Positions 45,511-55,292 of a stretch of DNA of 64,000 nucleotides are shown in pieces. The notes under the pieces are model-generated. The model was not told the DNA's origin. It was given only the letters and a program-made list of their open reading frames with translations, and made no database searches. The position numbers and the translations under genes were made by a program. The stretch covers positions 62,001-126,000 of the forward strand of contig NZ_JAIUGX010000006.1 of the NCBI RefSeq assembly GCF_020164785.1, in the 5' to 3' direction. Every line of letters starts with the position of its first letter. Position 1 is the stretch's first letter. The DNA comes from Mesorhizobium sp. ES1-1. GTDB lineage: Bacteria > Pseudomonadota > Alphaproteobacteria > Rhizobiales > Rhizobiaceae.

Positions 45511-46074
45511 TCAAACCTCTTGCAAATAGGCGGCTATGGCGCTCAGCGACAGGACGCTCGCAGTCGGACACATCGCAATGGCGGCTTCGGGCATCGCGGT
45601 TGCGAAAGCCCCCTCCGGGCTCTGAACGATACCGCTGCCACCCGCATCGACAACAGCCCGCATTCCTTTGGCGCCGTCATGGTTGGCGCCGGTCAGGACG
45701 ATCGCGATCAAAGCCGGGCCATAGGCGTCGGCCGCGCTTTCGAACAGAACGTCGATCGAGGGGCGTGAAAACAGGACGGGTTCGTCGCTGGAAAGCGATA
45801 GATGTTTGTCGGCCTCCACCAACAGATGGTAGTCCGGAGGCGCGAAATAGACCGTCCCCCCAACGATCGGCTCCTTGTCTTCCGCTTCGCGAACCGGAAC
45901 CCGGCATTTCGCCTGGAACAGTTCGGCAAGCACGCTGCGTTTGTCGGGGGGGATATGGACGACCACAATCACCGGCAGGCTGAAGCCTTCCGGCAGGGCT
46001 GGAAGAATAACCGACAGCGCATCCAGCGCGCCTGCGGATGCCCCAATCACGATGGCTCCCACCGCAGCGCCCAT
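45511..46074 (-). CDS. CheB-type protein-glutamate methylesterase, single domain
   Basis: A 187-residue methylesterase with the catalytic triad visible as Ser13 (GASAGALDAL), His40 (VVVHIPP) and Asp133 (TGANHDGAKG). It lacks the N-terminal receiver domain that regulates chemotaxis CheB. The ATG shares one base with the CheR stop (TGATG). No chemoreceptor gene is in the window, so its methylated target is unknown and may be a signalling protein of this operon. Confidence 0.9.
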   Translation of the reverse strand: MGAAVGAIVIGASAGALDALSVILPALPEGFSLPVIVVVHIPPDKRSVLAELFQAKCRVPVREAEDKEPIVGGTVYFAPPDYHLLVEADKHLSLSSDEPVLFSRPSIDVLFESAADAYGPALIAIVLTGANHDGAKGMRAVVDAGGSGIVQSPEGAFATAMPEAAIAMCPTASVLSLSAIAAYLQEV

Positions 46075-46913
46075 CAGTCGCCACGCCTTTGATAAATCTT
46101 CTCGTCACGCACGAAATCCGTAAAGGCCGCACCCTCGTTGGAAAAACGCAGGCTTTCCTTAGCGCCAAGGCCGAGAAAACCCTTCCTCGCCAGCGAATCC
46201 TTGAATAGGCCAAGCGCGCGATCCTGCAGATCCCGATCGAAATAGATCAGGACGTTCCGGCACGAGATCAAGTTCATTTCGCCGAACACGGCGTCGGTGA
46301 CCAGGCTGTGGTCGGAGAAGACCACGTTGCGGCGCAGGCTCTTGTCGAACGACACCCTGCCATAGGCCGCCTGATAGTAATCGGACAGGGACGACTTGCC
46401 GCCGGACTTGCGATGGTTTTCCGTAAACAGCGGTATCCGGTCCATTGTAAAGATGCCTGCCTCGGCCTCCTGCAGCGCGTCCTGGCTGATATCGGTGGCA
46501 TAGAAAAGGGTGCGGTCCTCGAGCCCTTCTTCCCGGAACAGGATAACGAGCGAATACAGCTCCTCGCCCCTGCTGCACCCGGCAATCCAGACCTTGAGCG
46601 AGGGATAGGTGCGCAAATGCGGGACGACCTTCTCGCGGATCGCCTTGAAGTAGGAGGGATCACGAAACATCTCGCTGACGTGGACGGTCAGATACCGGAG
46701 CAGATGCGCCAGCATGGCGGGATCGTGCAGGAGGCTTTCCTGCATGGCCGAGAAGGTCGGGAACCCCAGCTGCTCTCGACCCTGCTTCAGGCGACGTTTG
46801 ATGGAGGCCATCGCATAGTTGCGAAAATCATAGTGATATCTCGTGTACAGCGCGTCCAGCAGGAGCCGGATTTCAATGTCTTCCGTCTTTTCCGAAGCAG
46901 TTGTGTCCGTCAC
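46074..46913 (-). CDS. CheR-type protein-glutamate methyltransferase
   Basis: A 279-residue S-adenosylmethionine-dependent methyltransferase. The N-terminal all-helical CheR domain (DFRNYAMASIKRRLKQG, LLRYLTVHVSEMFRDPSYF) is followed by the SAM-binding domain with VWIAGCSRGEELYSL and the CRNVLIYF motif. The start is the GTG at 46913, overlapping the hybrid kinase stop (GTGA). Beside a single-domain CheB and two kinases, it probably belongs to a non-chemotaxis adaptive signalling module. Confidence 0.92.
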   Translation of the reverse strand: MTDTTASEKTEDIEIRLLLDALYTRYHYDFRNYAMASIKRRLKQGREQLGFPTFSAMQESLLHDPAMLAHLLRYLTVHVSEMFRDPSYFKAIREKVVPHLRTYPSLKVWIAGCSRGEELYSLVILFREEGLEDRTLFYATDISQDALQEAEAGIFTMDRIPLFTENHRKSGGKSSLSDYYQAAYGRVSFDKSLRRNVVFSDHSLVTDAVFGEMNLISCRNVLIYFDRDLQDRALGLFKDSLARKGFLGLGAKESLRFSNEGAAFTDFVRDEKIYQRRGD

Positions 46914-49900
46914 TTAGGCATCCAGACCCGCACGAGGGACAGAAGCTTTTCCACATCCAGCGGCTTGGCCATGTAGTCATTGGCGCCGGCATCGATGCAG
47001 CGCTGCTGGTCATCGGGCATGGCCTTGGCGGTAAGCGTGATAATGGGCAGTTTCTTCCAGGCGGCGTTCTTGCGTATCGCCCGCGTCGCCTCGAGCCCAT
47101 CCATGACCGGCATCATCACATCCATCAGCACGAGATCGATCGCCGAGCCCGCGCGGCTGGAGGATTTTTCCAATGCGTCCAGCGCCTCGCGTCCGTTGCG
47201 GGCAATCTCGACGACGGCGCCGCGTGGTTCCAGAATGTTTGTCAGCGCATAGACGTTGCGCACGTCATCCTCCACCACGAGGATGCGCCGCCCTTCCAGC
47301 AAGGCGTCCCGGTTTCGCGCCTTGCGGATCATTTTTTGCTGCTCGTCGGGAAGTTCCGAGACCACCTGATGGAGGAAAAGGGTGACCTCGTCCAGAAGGC
47401 GTTCGGGCGACTTCGCGCCCTTGATGATGATCGATTTCGAGTATTTGCGCAGGCGATGTTCGTCGGCCGCCGACAAGTCCCTGCCGGTGTAGACGATCAC
47501 CTGCGGAAACGAATAAGCGGTTTCTCCGCTCAATGTTTCGAGCAATGAATAGCCCGACGCGTCGGGGAGCGACAGATCCAGCACCATGCAGTCGAAGGTC
47601 TGGCTCTTCAACAGCTCGAGGCATTCGGCCGCGGTTCCGGCAGTCACCGTTTCGACGTCGTGAGAGGTCAGCAGCTTCGCCATCGCCTCGCGCTGTACCC
47701 GATCATCCTCGACGATGAGCACGCGGTGCAGGCGTTGCGAGATCTTGGCCTCAAGCTTCTTCAGCACCTCGACCAGTTGTTCGCGCCTGACAGGCTTGAG
47801 GTCGTAGCCGACGGCACCGAGCGAGAACGCCGTTGCCGCGTGATCCCCGCCCGAGACGATATGGATGGGAATGTGGCGCGTCTCGACATCGTGCTTGAGC
47901 CGGTCGAGCACCGCCAGCCCGGACTGATCGGGCAGGCCGACATCGAGAATAATGGCGCTCGGCAAGAATTCCTTGGCAAGGGCCAGCGCTTCTTCGGCTG
48001 TCCCGGCCACGATCGAGCGGAATCCCATCTCGCGGGACAGATCGCGCAGGATGGACGCAAAGTTGGCGTCGTCCTCGATGACCAGAAGCACACGCTTGCC
48101 GTCGGATTTGCCGTCGGGCATTCCGTCCCGGTCGTCCTCGACTGTACGGGTCCGCGCCGGCGCCGCCGGGCGAGGTTTTTCGATACCGGGGAGTGCGGGC
48201 GTGGCAGCAATGTTTTCGAGCGCCTCGCGGGGCGCGACCTTGGACGGGTCATAGGACAGCGGAATCGTGATCGTGAAGGTGCTGCCCTGGCCGGGTTCAC
48301 TCTCCAGCTCCATGGCGCCGCCCAGCAGGCGAACCAATTGCCGCGATATCGAAAGCCCCAGGCCGGTGCCGCCATATTTGCGGCTGATCGTACCGTCGGC
48401 CTGATGGAATGCCTCGAAAACGCTTTGCTGCTGCTCCTTGGCAATGCCGATGCCCGTATCCGATACGGCAAAGGAAATCTGCCCATCGTCGACGGCGCGT
48501 ATGGAAACCGCGACCTCGCCCACCTCGGTGAATTTGAAGGCGTTGGACAGCAGATTCTTGAGCACCTGCTCGAGGCGCTGCGCATCCGTTTCTATGCTGT
48601 CGGGAAGGTCCGGCGCGATCTCGATCTTGAACGCCAGCCCTTTGTCCCGCGCAACGGGATCGAACATCTGGCGGATGCTGTCGGCCAGCCGACGTACAGC
48701 GACCGGTTCGGGCCTGATTTCCACATGGCCGGCCTCGATCTTGGAGAGGTCCAGTATGTCGTTGATCAGGTTGAGAAGATCATTGCCCGACGATTGAATG
48801 GTCTGCGCGTACTTGACCTGTTCGGCGGTGAGATTGTCATCGGGATTGTCGGCCAGCAGCTTGGCCAGGATCAGCGAGGAGTTGAGCGGCGTGCGCAGCT
48901 CATGGGACATGTTGGCAAGAAAGTCGGACTTGTATCGGCTCGCCTGTTCGAGTTCCCGCGCCTTGAGATTGACCGAGGCGTTGACGCGCTCCAGATCGTC
49001 GCGTTGCGCTTCCAGCTGCTGGGCCTGTTCCTCCAGCTGCGAATTTGTCTGTTCGAGTTCGACCTGCTGCAGTTCGAGCCGCGATTGGGATTCCTTGAGG
49101 GCCCGGCTTTGCTCCTCCAATTCCTCGTTCGAGACACGCAACTCCTCGCTCTGCGTCTGCAGTTCTTCCGACTGGCGTTGGGTCTGTTCGAGGAGGTTTT
49201 GCAACTCGCCACGGTAGTTTGCCGAACGCACCGCGATCGCGATCGCCGGCGCCGCCTCTTCGAGAAGGCTGACAACGCGCTCGTCGACGCTACGCAGGAA
49301 GCCAAGCTCAAGCACGGCGTTGACCCGCCTGTCGATGCTTGCGGGCAAGATGACGAGATGCTTCGGCCTATTCCGACCCAACGCCGAGCCAAATTCGAGG
49401 TATCCGTCCGGCACATCCGCGACAAGCATGGACCGGCCATCGGACACGGCCTGTCCGAGCAGGCCTTCCCTGCGCGAGACCTGCATCGGGACTTTGGCGT
49501 CGGTGGGGACGCCATAGGTCGCTGCGCGCCGATAGACGTCGCCGCTGCCGACAAACAGGGCCCCGGCGACGGCGCCAAGGTAGCTTGCGAGGAATTCCAG
49601 AATGCTGTTGCCGAGTTGCTCAACCTGCTGGTCGCCGATGATCGCGGAGGCCAATCCCACCTGGCCGGACTGAAGCCACTCCTCACGTCGACGCGCCAGC
49701 GTGGCCCTGCGCATCAGCAAGCCGATCGCGGCAGTCAGCACGATACCCAGCACGGCAGAAAGCAAGCCGCTGGCCAATGCGGTCCGCTGCGCCGAATCCA
49801 TCTCGGCGAGCCGCCTGGAGCGAAGCGTCGCCTCTTCCTGGGCCATGGCAGCGAGCTGTGTGCGGATCGCATCCATCTCCGTCTTGCCGCGATCGGCGTT

Positions 49901-50359
49901 AACGACCGCCAAGGCGGCCTCCAGGCCCTGAGTACGGCGCAGTTCGATCGTCCTGGCGAGTTCGGCGAGTTTGGCTTCGACATGCAGTTTGAGCGCAGCG
50001 GTCGTTCTTTCCTGCGCAGGATTGTCGCGTGTCAGCAGCACGATCTCGTTGAGCCTTGCCGGGATATCAGACAGGGCGGCGCTGTATGGTTCGAGATATT
50101 TTTCATTGTTTGTCAGCAGGAACCCGCGCTGGCCCGTCTCAGCGTCCTGGGCACTGGACAACAAGCCATCGAGAGCCACGATGACGTCATAGGACTGAAC
50201 AATCTTCTGATTGCCCTCGCGCACGGCCTGCAGATTGAAATAGGCAAGCGTGCCGCTTAACAGAAAGAAAACCACGGCCACCGCAAGGCCCAACGCGACA
50301 GCGGAGTCTAGCCCGAGCGTGCGTTCGGAACGACTTGAGAGAGAGCTTCGCATCATCAT
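46910..50359 (-). CDS. Hybrid sensor histidine kinase: TM-CHASE3-TM-GAF-kinase-three receivers
   Basis: A 1149-residue protein. A transmembrane helix at about 20-44, a periplasmic CHASE3 domain (SSAQDAETGQRGFLLTNNEKY), a second helix at about 197-216 and a GAF domain (about 240-385) come first. A long Glu/Gln-rich coiled coil (about 385-475) leads to the HisKA box with His486 in NMSHELRTPLN. The ATPase domain shows LLSNAFKFTE, DTGIGIA and GGTGLGLS. Three receivers follow, near 765, 885 and 1030, with acceptor Asp in ILDVGLPD, VLDLSLPD and LMDVMMPV. It heads the operon with CheR, CheB and the receiver-HWE kinase. ATG codons at 50359, 50356 and 50353 are all possible starts. Confidence 0.93.
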   Translation of the reverse strand: MMMRSSLSSRSERTLGLDSAVALGLAVAVVFFLLSGTLAYFNLQAVREGNQKIVQSYDVIVALDGLLSSAQDAETGQRGFLLTNNEKYLEPYSAALSDIPARLNEIVLLTRDNPAQERTTAALKLHVEAKLAELARTIELRRTQGLEAALAVVNADRGKTEMDAIRTQLAAMAQEEATLRSRRLAEMDSAQRTALASGLLSAVLGIVLTAAIGLLMRRATLARRREEWLQSGQVGLASAIIGDQQVEQLGNSILEFLASYLGAVAGALFVGSGDVYRRAATYGVPTDAKVPMQVSRREGLLGQAVSDGRSMLVADVPDGYLEFGSALGRNRPKHLVILPASIDRRVNAVLELGFLRSVDERVVSLLEEAAPAIAIAVRSANYRGELQNLLEQTQRQSEELQTQSEELRVSNEELEEQSRALKESQSRLELQQVELEQTNSQLEEQAQQLEAQRDDLERVNASVNLKARELEQASRYKSDFLANMSHELRTPLNSSLILAKLLADNPDDNLTAEQVKYAQTIQSSGNDLLNLINDILDLSKIEAGHVEIRPEPVAVRRLADSIRQMFDPVARDKGLAFKIEIAPDLPDSIETDAQRLEQVLKNLLSNAFKFTEVGEVAVSIRAVDDGQISFAVSDTGIGIAKEQQQSVFEAFHQADGTISRKYGGTGLGLSISRQLVRLLGGAMELESEPGQGSTFTITIPLSYDPSKVAPREALENIAATPALPGIEKPRPAAPARTRTVEDDRDGMPDGKSDGKRVLLVIEDDANFASILRDLSREMGFRSIVAGTAEEALALAKEFLPSAIILDVGLPDQSGLAVLDRLKHDVETRHIPIHIVSGGDHAATAFSLGAVGYDLKPVRREQLVEVLKKLEAKISQRLHRVLIVEDDRVQREAMAKLLTSHDVETVTAGTAAECLELLKSQTFDCMVLDLSLPDASGYSLLETLSGETAYSFPQVIVYTGRDLSAADEHRLRKYSKSIIIKGAKSPERLLDEVTLFLHQVVSELPDEQQKMIRKARNRDALLEGRRILVVEDDVRNVYALTNILEPRGAVVEIARNGREALDALEKSSSRAGSAIDLVLMDVMMPVMDGLEATRAIRKNAAWKKLPIITLTAKAMPDDQQRCIDAGANDYMAKPLDVEKLLSLVRVWMPK

Positions 50360-50713
50360 TTGGTCTCAAGAACTGCATGCCAGCGTCGAACAGACTTCTG
50401 CCAAGGCGCCAATGTGAGGGTTGGCGGGCGCCGAGCATCTGAACGGCCCTGACACCCCCGAATGGGATAAGAGCGATCTATATGTGTTGGAATTCGCCAC
50501 CACAAGCAGGCTTTGACCTTAGGCTTTTACCAGCAGATGGCGTGCCCATGGCATCATGATTGGTACGTGCTCCGTTCGATCCTACCAAACACATAAGCGC
50601 AAAAGCCCGCCGACAAGAGCCAGCGGGCTGGTTTACCCAGAGACCTTGAAGCCCGTCCTAGCGCATGTCGCGGGCTCATCGCCGTCTGGAGATATTGTAC
50701 GGGGCGGGATTGA
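50360..50713. other. Intergenic region upstream of the hybrid kinase
   Basis: This 354-bp region holds the promoter of the signalling operon and, at 50601-50631, a terminator serving the small gene to its right. No protein-coding or RNA gene is supported. Confidence 0.5.
50601..50631 (-). terminator. Rho-independent terminator (minus strand)
   Basis: Read on the minus strand, the 7-bp stem AGCCCGC...GCGGGCT (50629-50623 with 50610-50604) is followed by a TTTT run. It lies about 85 bp past the stop of the 91-residue gene at 50714. Confidence 0.6.
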
Positions 50714-50989
50714 CTAGGCCGGGGCCGATCCAGGGGTTGCTTGGACCACAACGCGACGATGACCCGATCTGCGGCTTCGCGGCGGCAGTATCCGAGCCCG
50801 GTTCCTTTCCGCGTCAAGCAACTCCTGCTCGCGCTTCAAGCCATTCATGAACAGGGTCAATAACCGCGATCCCGTCCGTTCGGCCTCCCGCGAATTGAGC
50901 GACAGTCCATGTTCGGCACAAACTGCGCGGCACACCCGAGCGAGCATGTCGATTTCATTGGGTTCAAGGCACTGGCCAGGGAAAAGCAT
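50714..50989 (-). CDS. Hypothetical 91-residue protein
   Basis: The ATG at 50989 is preceded by GAGGAGGAAAGACT, an excellent ribosome binding site, so this start is preferred over the open frame to 51172. The N-terminal two thirds (LEPNEIDMLARVCRAVCAEH, then GSRLLTLFMNGLKREQELL) look like amphipathic helices; the last 25 residues are basic (RSRRSGHRRVVV). A small DNA- or RNA-binding or regulatory protein is possible. I do not recognise the family, though small proteins of this look are frequent in Rhizobiales. Confidence 0.7.
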   Translation of the reverse strand: MLFPGQCLEPNEIDMLARVCRAVCAEHGLSLNSREAERTGSRLLTLFMNGLKREQELLDAERNRARILPPRSRRSGHRRVVVQATPGSAPA

Positions 50990-51082
50990 AGTCTTTCCTC
51001 CTCGAAAGCCTACCGCCCCCGGATATAGCAGCGACTGGATCGCTGCAAAATAAAATTTGATGGAAGGCCAGCCCAAAACACG

Positions 51083-51111
51083 AAAGCCCGCCGGCCGAAG
51101 CCGCGGGCTTT
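51083..51111. repeat. Inverted repeat, possible weak terminator
   Basis: AAAGCCCG and CGGGCTTT form arms of a hairpin around a GC-rich inner stem closed by a CGAA/TTCG loop. Neither side has a clean T run. It lies in the 400-bp gap between two small minus-strand genes and might end transcripts from the right. Confidence 0.4.
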
Positions 51112-51390
51112 GTGATAAGGCGCGAACTTTGGCGATACTAGTTATGGAAGGCACGGCTCGGAAGGCGCGCATGATGCAGTGACGGCTGAAAGCTTATCTC
51201 GCTTGGTCAGCAGTGGCTTTTGATAGGTCTTCTTCATGGAGATTCCCCTTTCCGTTTCCCTCGACTTGGAAAGTGCCAAGAGCTTGGAAAGCTGTCAAGA
51301 CAAACGCGATAGAGATCAGGCGACTCGCGGCCGCATCTGGGTTGGGGCGGATGCCATCGGCTCACACGTTACCAGACATCGACCGTAGCT
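51112..51390. other. Intergenic region with no supported gene
   Basis: About 280 bp. Short open frames on both strands lack ribosome binding sites or recognisable products. Confidence 0.4.
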
Positions 51391-51729
51391 TTACTTGGCT
51401 GTGAAGAATGTCAGCAGAACTTTGCCTTTGTCCCCTACCAAGCAAACGAACCGGTCCGCCGCGCCGGTCTTGCCATTTCGAGCAATATACGCCTCGCCGA
51501 GGACGACTATTTTGATTGGAACGTCCCCAACGGCGGTGTCAGCCTTGCTCATCGCGACACTTTCCATGTCGATGACGAGGTCGCTAATGTCCTTCGACTT
51601 TTCCTGAAGAGCCAACAGGCCGGTGGATTTGCAAGCGCTGATTGCCGGGTCGTCGGTTGTCTGCGCAAGGCAGCTTCCGGTCAGCAGGCCAAGGAGGACT
51701 GACGACGCCACAATAGTCTTTACCGGCAT
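51391..51729 (-). CDS. Small exported hypothetical protein
   Basis: A 112-residue protein with a signal peptide at the ATG at 51729 (MPVKTIVASSVLLGLLTGSC, cleavage near LAQ). The cysteine in TGSCLAQ is reminiscent of a lipobox but does not fit it well. The mature part (ACKSTGLLALQEKSKDISDL to a C-terminal VCLVGDKGKVLLTFFTAK) has two cysteines and no known motif. GGAGAA precedes the start. An RpoE2-like promoter lies 48 bp upstream, hinting at stress induction. Confidence 0.7.
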   Translation of the reverse strand: MPVKTIVASSVLLGLLTGSCLAQTTDDPAISACKSTGLLALQEKSKDISDLVIDMESVAMSKADTAVGDVPIKIVVLGEAYIARNGKTGAADRFVCLVGDKGKVLLTFFTAK

Positions 51730-51776
51730 ATGAGTTCTCCAACGAACGAGATGCACGACGAGGCGCACCGTTAGGT

Positions 51777-51801
51777 AAGCCACGGTCGAGACATTCGTTC
51801 C
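51777..51801 (-). promoter_or_regulatory. Putative RpoE2/EcfG-type promoter of the exported small protein
   Basis: On the minus strand, GGAAC (51801-51797) is followed by 18 bases and TT (51778-51777), the same spacing as before ku. The element around the second box reads GGCTTA, close to AGCTTT at ku. Confidence 0.42.
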
Positions 51802-51920
51802 TTTCGTGGAGACAGACTGCCACGCCGACGTGCGCAAGCGCGACGCCGGCCCTTTTGCACCTTTGGGGGCTCGTGCCGGGCAGGTTGATCAGTTTCGGAT
51901 TATCGGAGTACGGTCGCCTG

Positions 51921-52025
51921 ATGACCGAATACGATAAGAAGCGCGGTAACCGGGGCGGCCAAGTGCTGTTCTGGCTTGTCTTCGTCCTGCTGCTGATCGC
52001 TGGCGCGATCTGGTGGGCGAGATAG
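51921..52025 (+). CDS. 34-residue single-pass membrane peptide
   Basis: An ATG frame of 34 codons ending in TAG at 52025. The first 14 residues are polar and basic (MTEYDKKRGNRGGQ); the rest is one transmembrane helix (VLFWLVFVLLLIAGAIWW). GGAG lies 12 bases before the ATG. The charge pattern predicts an N-in orientation. Such short proteins are often missed in annotation; codon use is GC-rich like the neighbours. The function is unknown. Confidence 0.5.
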   Translation: MTEYDKKRGNRGGQVLFWLVFVLLLIAGAIWWAR

Positions 52026-52151
52026 CCATAGGGGTCGAGCGGCTCATAACTTCGATTGGCACTGGCTTCTATGCAGGGGCGCCCGGGCCGGTCGCCGGAA
52101 TGACAGCCAAACGTGGCTGTTTCCAAGAGTATTGAAATCCTAGGAGATGAC

Positions 52152-52227
<76 letters not shown>

Positions 52228-52400
52228 ACTTCCGGCAGTCGGCCGGCGCCGTTTCCGGCGAAGAGATCCGGCGCGGGTTGGAGACCGCGCCGTCAGTGCA
52301 GGCGGCTTCTAACCCCGCCCTTCGTCAATATCAAGCCTTCGTCAGCGGCTTTTTCTTCTCAGGACGCGAAAGCCGGCAAAGGCATACGCGCGAAGGCGGA

Positions 52401-52790
52401 TCAGACCTCGTCGTCGTCGTCGCCGACGCCGATCATGTCGGCGACGTCGTCGTCTTCTTCCTCTTCGTCGGCGAGGAAAGTGTCATCCTCGTCGTCGCCA
52501 AGATCGACATCGTCCTCGTCGTCGCCAAGATCGGGAAGATCGTCGGCCTTGACGTCCTCGTCGGCCTCTTCGAGCGAGACAACCTCGACGCCCTCTTCTT
52601 CCTCGGCGTCCACTTCCTTCTCGGCCACTTCCTCTTCCTCTTCGATGGCGGCGATCTTGCCTTCCTCGAAATAGGAGCGCGGATAGGTCTTGCCGGTGTA
52701 AGGCGAGACGATCGGGTCCTTGTTCAGGTCGTAGAATTTTCGCCCCGTCTCCGGGTCGATGCGTTTTGTGCCAAGTTCGGTTTTTGCCAC
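52401..52790 (-). CDS. FYDLN acid domain protein (TIGR02300-type)
   Basis: A 129-residue protein starting with GTG at 52790 (VAKTELGTKRIDPETGRKFY). It contains the name-giving FYDLNKDPIVSPYTG and a C-terminal half made almost entirely of Asp and Glu. The acidic tail is encoded by low-complexity GAC/GAG/GAA repeats at about 52405-52640. The family is common in alphaproteobacteria and of unknown function; the acidic tail suggests binding to basic proteins. The ORF extends upstream to 53039 but only this part is family-like. Confidence 0.88.
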   Translation of the reverse strand: MAKTELGTKRIDPETGRKFYDLNKDPIVSPYTGKTYPRSYFEEGKIAAIEEEEEVAEKEVDAEEEEGVEVVSLEEADEDVKADDLPDLGDDEDDVDLGDDEDDTFLADEEEEDDDVADMIGVGDDDDEV

Positions 52791-52915
52791 GGCAAGCCTC
52801 GTCAGTAAAAGAGTGGTCCCCTTAACCACAGTTTGCAGCGCTGTCAAAGCGAAAAGCCGGCCCTGCAAAACCATGCATTGGAAGGCGTCGCGCCAAGTGA
52901 CGGCGATGGGGATGA

Positions 52916-54352
<1,437 letters not shown>

Positions 54353-54434
54353 TGGCGAGCACCTTCTTCGGAGAGACCAGCCGTGCAGAGATGTCGGCGG
54401 GACAGCGACGCCTGTACCCTTGGTTGCCCTATCA

Positions 54435-55085
54435 ATGACACACGTCTTCACCATCGCCATCGACGGTCCGGCGGGCGCCGGCAAGGGCACGCTGGCCCGA
54501 CGCCTCGCCGACCACTACCGGCTGAACCTGCTCGACACCGGCCTTACCTACCGCGCCGTTGCCCATGCAATGCTGCAGGTCGGCCTGCCGCTCGACAATG
54601 TCTCTGCGGCCGAGACCGCCGCGCGCCAGGTCGATCTAGCCAAGCTCGACCGTGCTGTCTTGTCGGCGCACGCAGTCGGCGAGGCCGCCTCCAAGGTCGC
54701 GGTGTTTCCGACGGTGCGGCGCATCTTGGTCGAAAAACAGCGCGCGTTCGCTAGGACGCCGCCGGGCGCCGTGCTCGACGGCCGTGACATCGGCACCGTC
54801 GTGTGCCCCGATGCCGACATCAAGCTCTATGTGACCGCGAGCGCCGAGGTGCGGGCAAGGCGGCGGCTGGCCGAGATCGAAAGCATCGGCGGCACCGCCG
54901 ATTTCGCCGAGATCCTCGCCGATATCATGCGCCGCGACGAGCGCGACATGGGCCGTGCCGACTCGCCGCTGAAGCCTGCCGCCGACGCGCACTTGCTTGA
55001 TACCAGTGAAATGGCTATAGAAGCCGCGTTTCTCGCAGCCAGAGCTGTCATCGACGACGCGCTGGCCATGAGAAACAGGGCCTGA
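54435..55085 (+). CDS. cmk: Cytidylate kinase
   Basis: A 216-residue (d)CMP kinase. The P-loop [17 protein letters not shown] is at residues 9-25, [12 protein letters not shown] follows, and [20 protein letters not shown] is the CMP-binding signature, with [14 protein letters not shown] as the lid. ATG 54435 starts family similarity; a TTG 15 bases upstream is possible. It lies 82 bp after aroA in the same direction and supplies CDP for nucleic acid and lipid synthesis. Confidence 0.95.
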   Translation: MTHVFTIAIDGPAGAGKGTLARRLADHYRLNLLDTGLTYRAVAHAMLQVGLPLDNVSAAETAARQVDLAKLDRAVLSAHAVGEAASKVAVFPTVRRILVEKQRAFARTPPGAVLDGRDIGTVVCPDADIKLYVTASAEVRARRRLAEIESIGGTADFAEILADIMRRDERDMGRADSPLKPAADAHLLDTSEMAIEAAFLAARAVIDDALAMRNRA

Positions 55086-55257
55086 TCCGGGTTTTCTCCC
55101 GCGTTTCCGTTGCCGGAAGCGATGAAAATACCCATATCGGGCGTAAACCAGCCTGCCAGCATTCTTCATGCGCCGGAATTGCCGCCTGAACAGCGGCCCA
55201 GGGCTTTTGCAGCCCGGAGCGCCGGCAGGCCAACGCAACGCTAACCTACGGCGCCCG

Positions 55258-55276
55258 CCCCGCTCGAAATGCGGGG
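55258..55276 (+). promoter_or_regulatory. Hairpin in the rpsA leader
   Basis: CCCCGC (55258-55263) and GCGGGG (55271-55276) flank a 7-base loop, ending seven bases before the AGGAG ribosome binding site of rpsA. It could affect translation, for example in S1 autoregulation. Confidence 0.4.
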
Positions 55277-55292
55277 TATTCCAGGAGAAACA

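Noticed and set aside
47660-50260. 866-codon open frame on the plus strand opposite the hybrid kinase
   Set aside because: It is the antisense of a kinase with complete domains; its composition is a mirror product of high-GC codon bias and no domain is visible.
50554-50817. 87-codon minus-strand frame overlapping the small gene at 50714
   Set aside because: It runs through a terminator hairpin and overlaps a frame with a far better ribosome binding site.
52405-52640. GAC/GTC-rich repeat tract as a microsatellite
   Set aside because: It is explained by the Asp/Glu-rich tail of the FYDLN protein.
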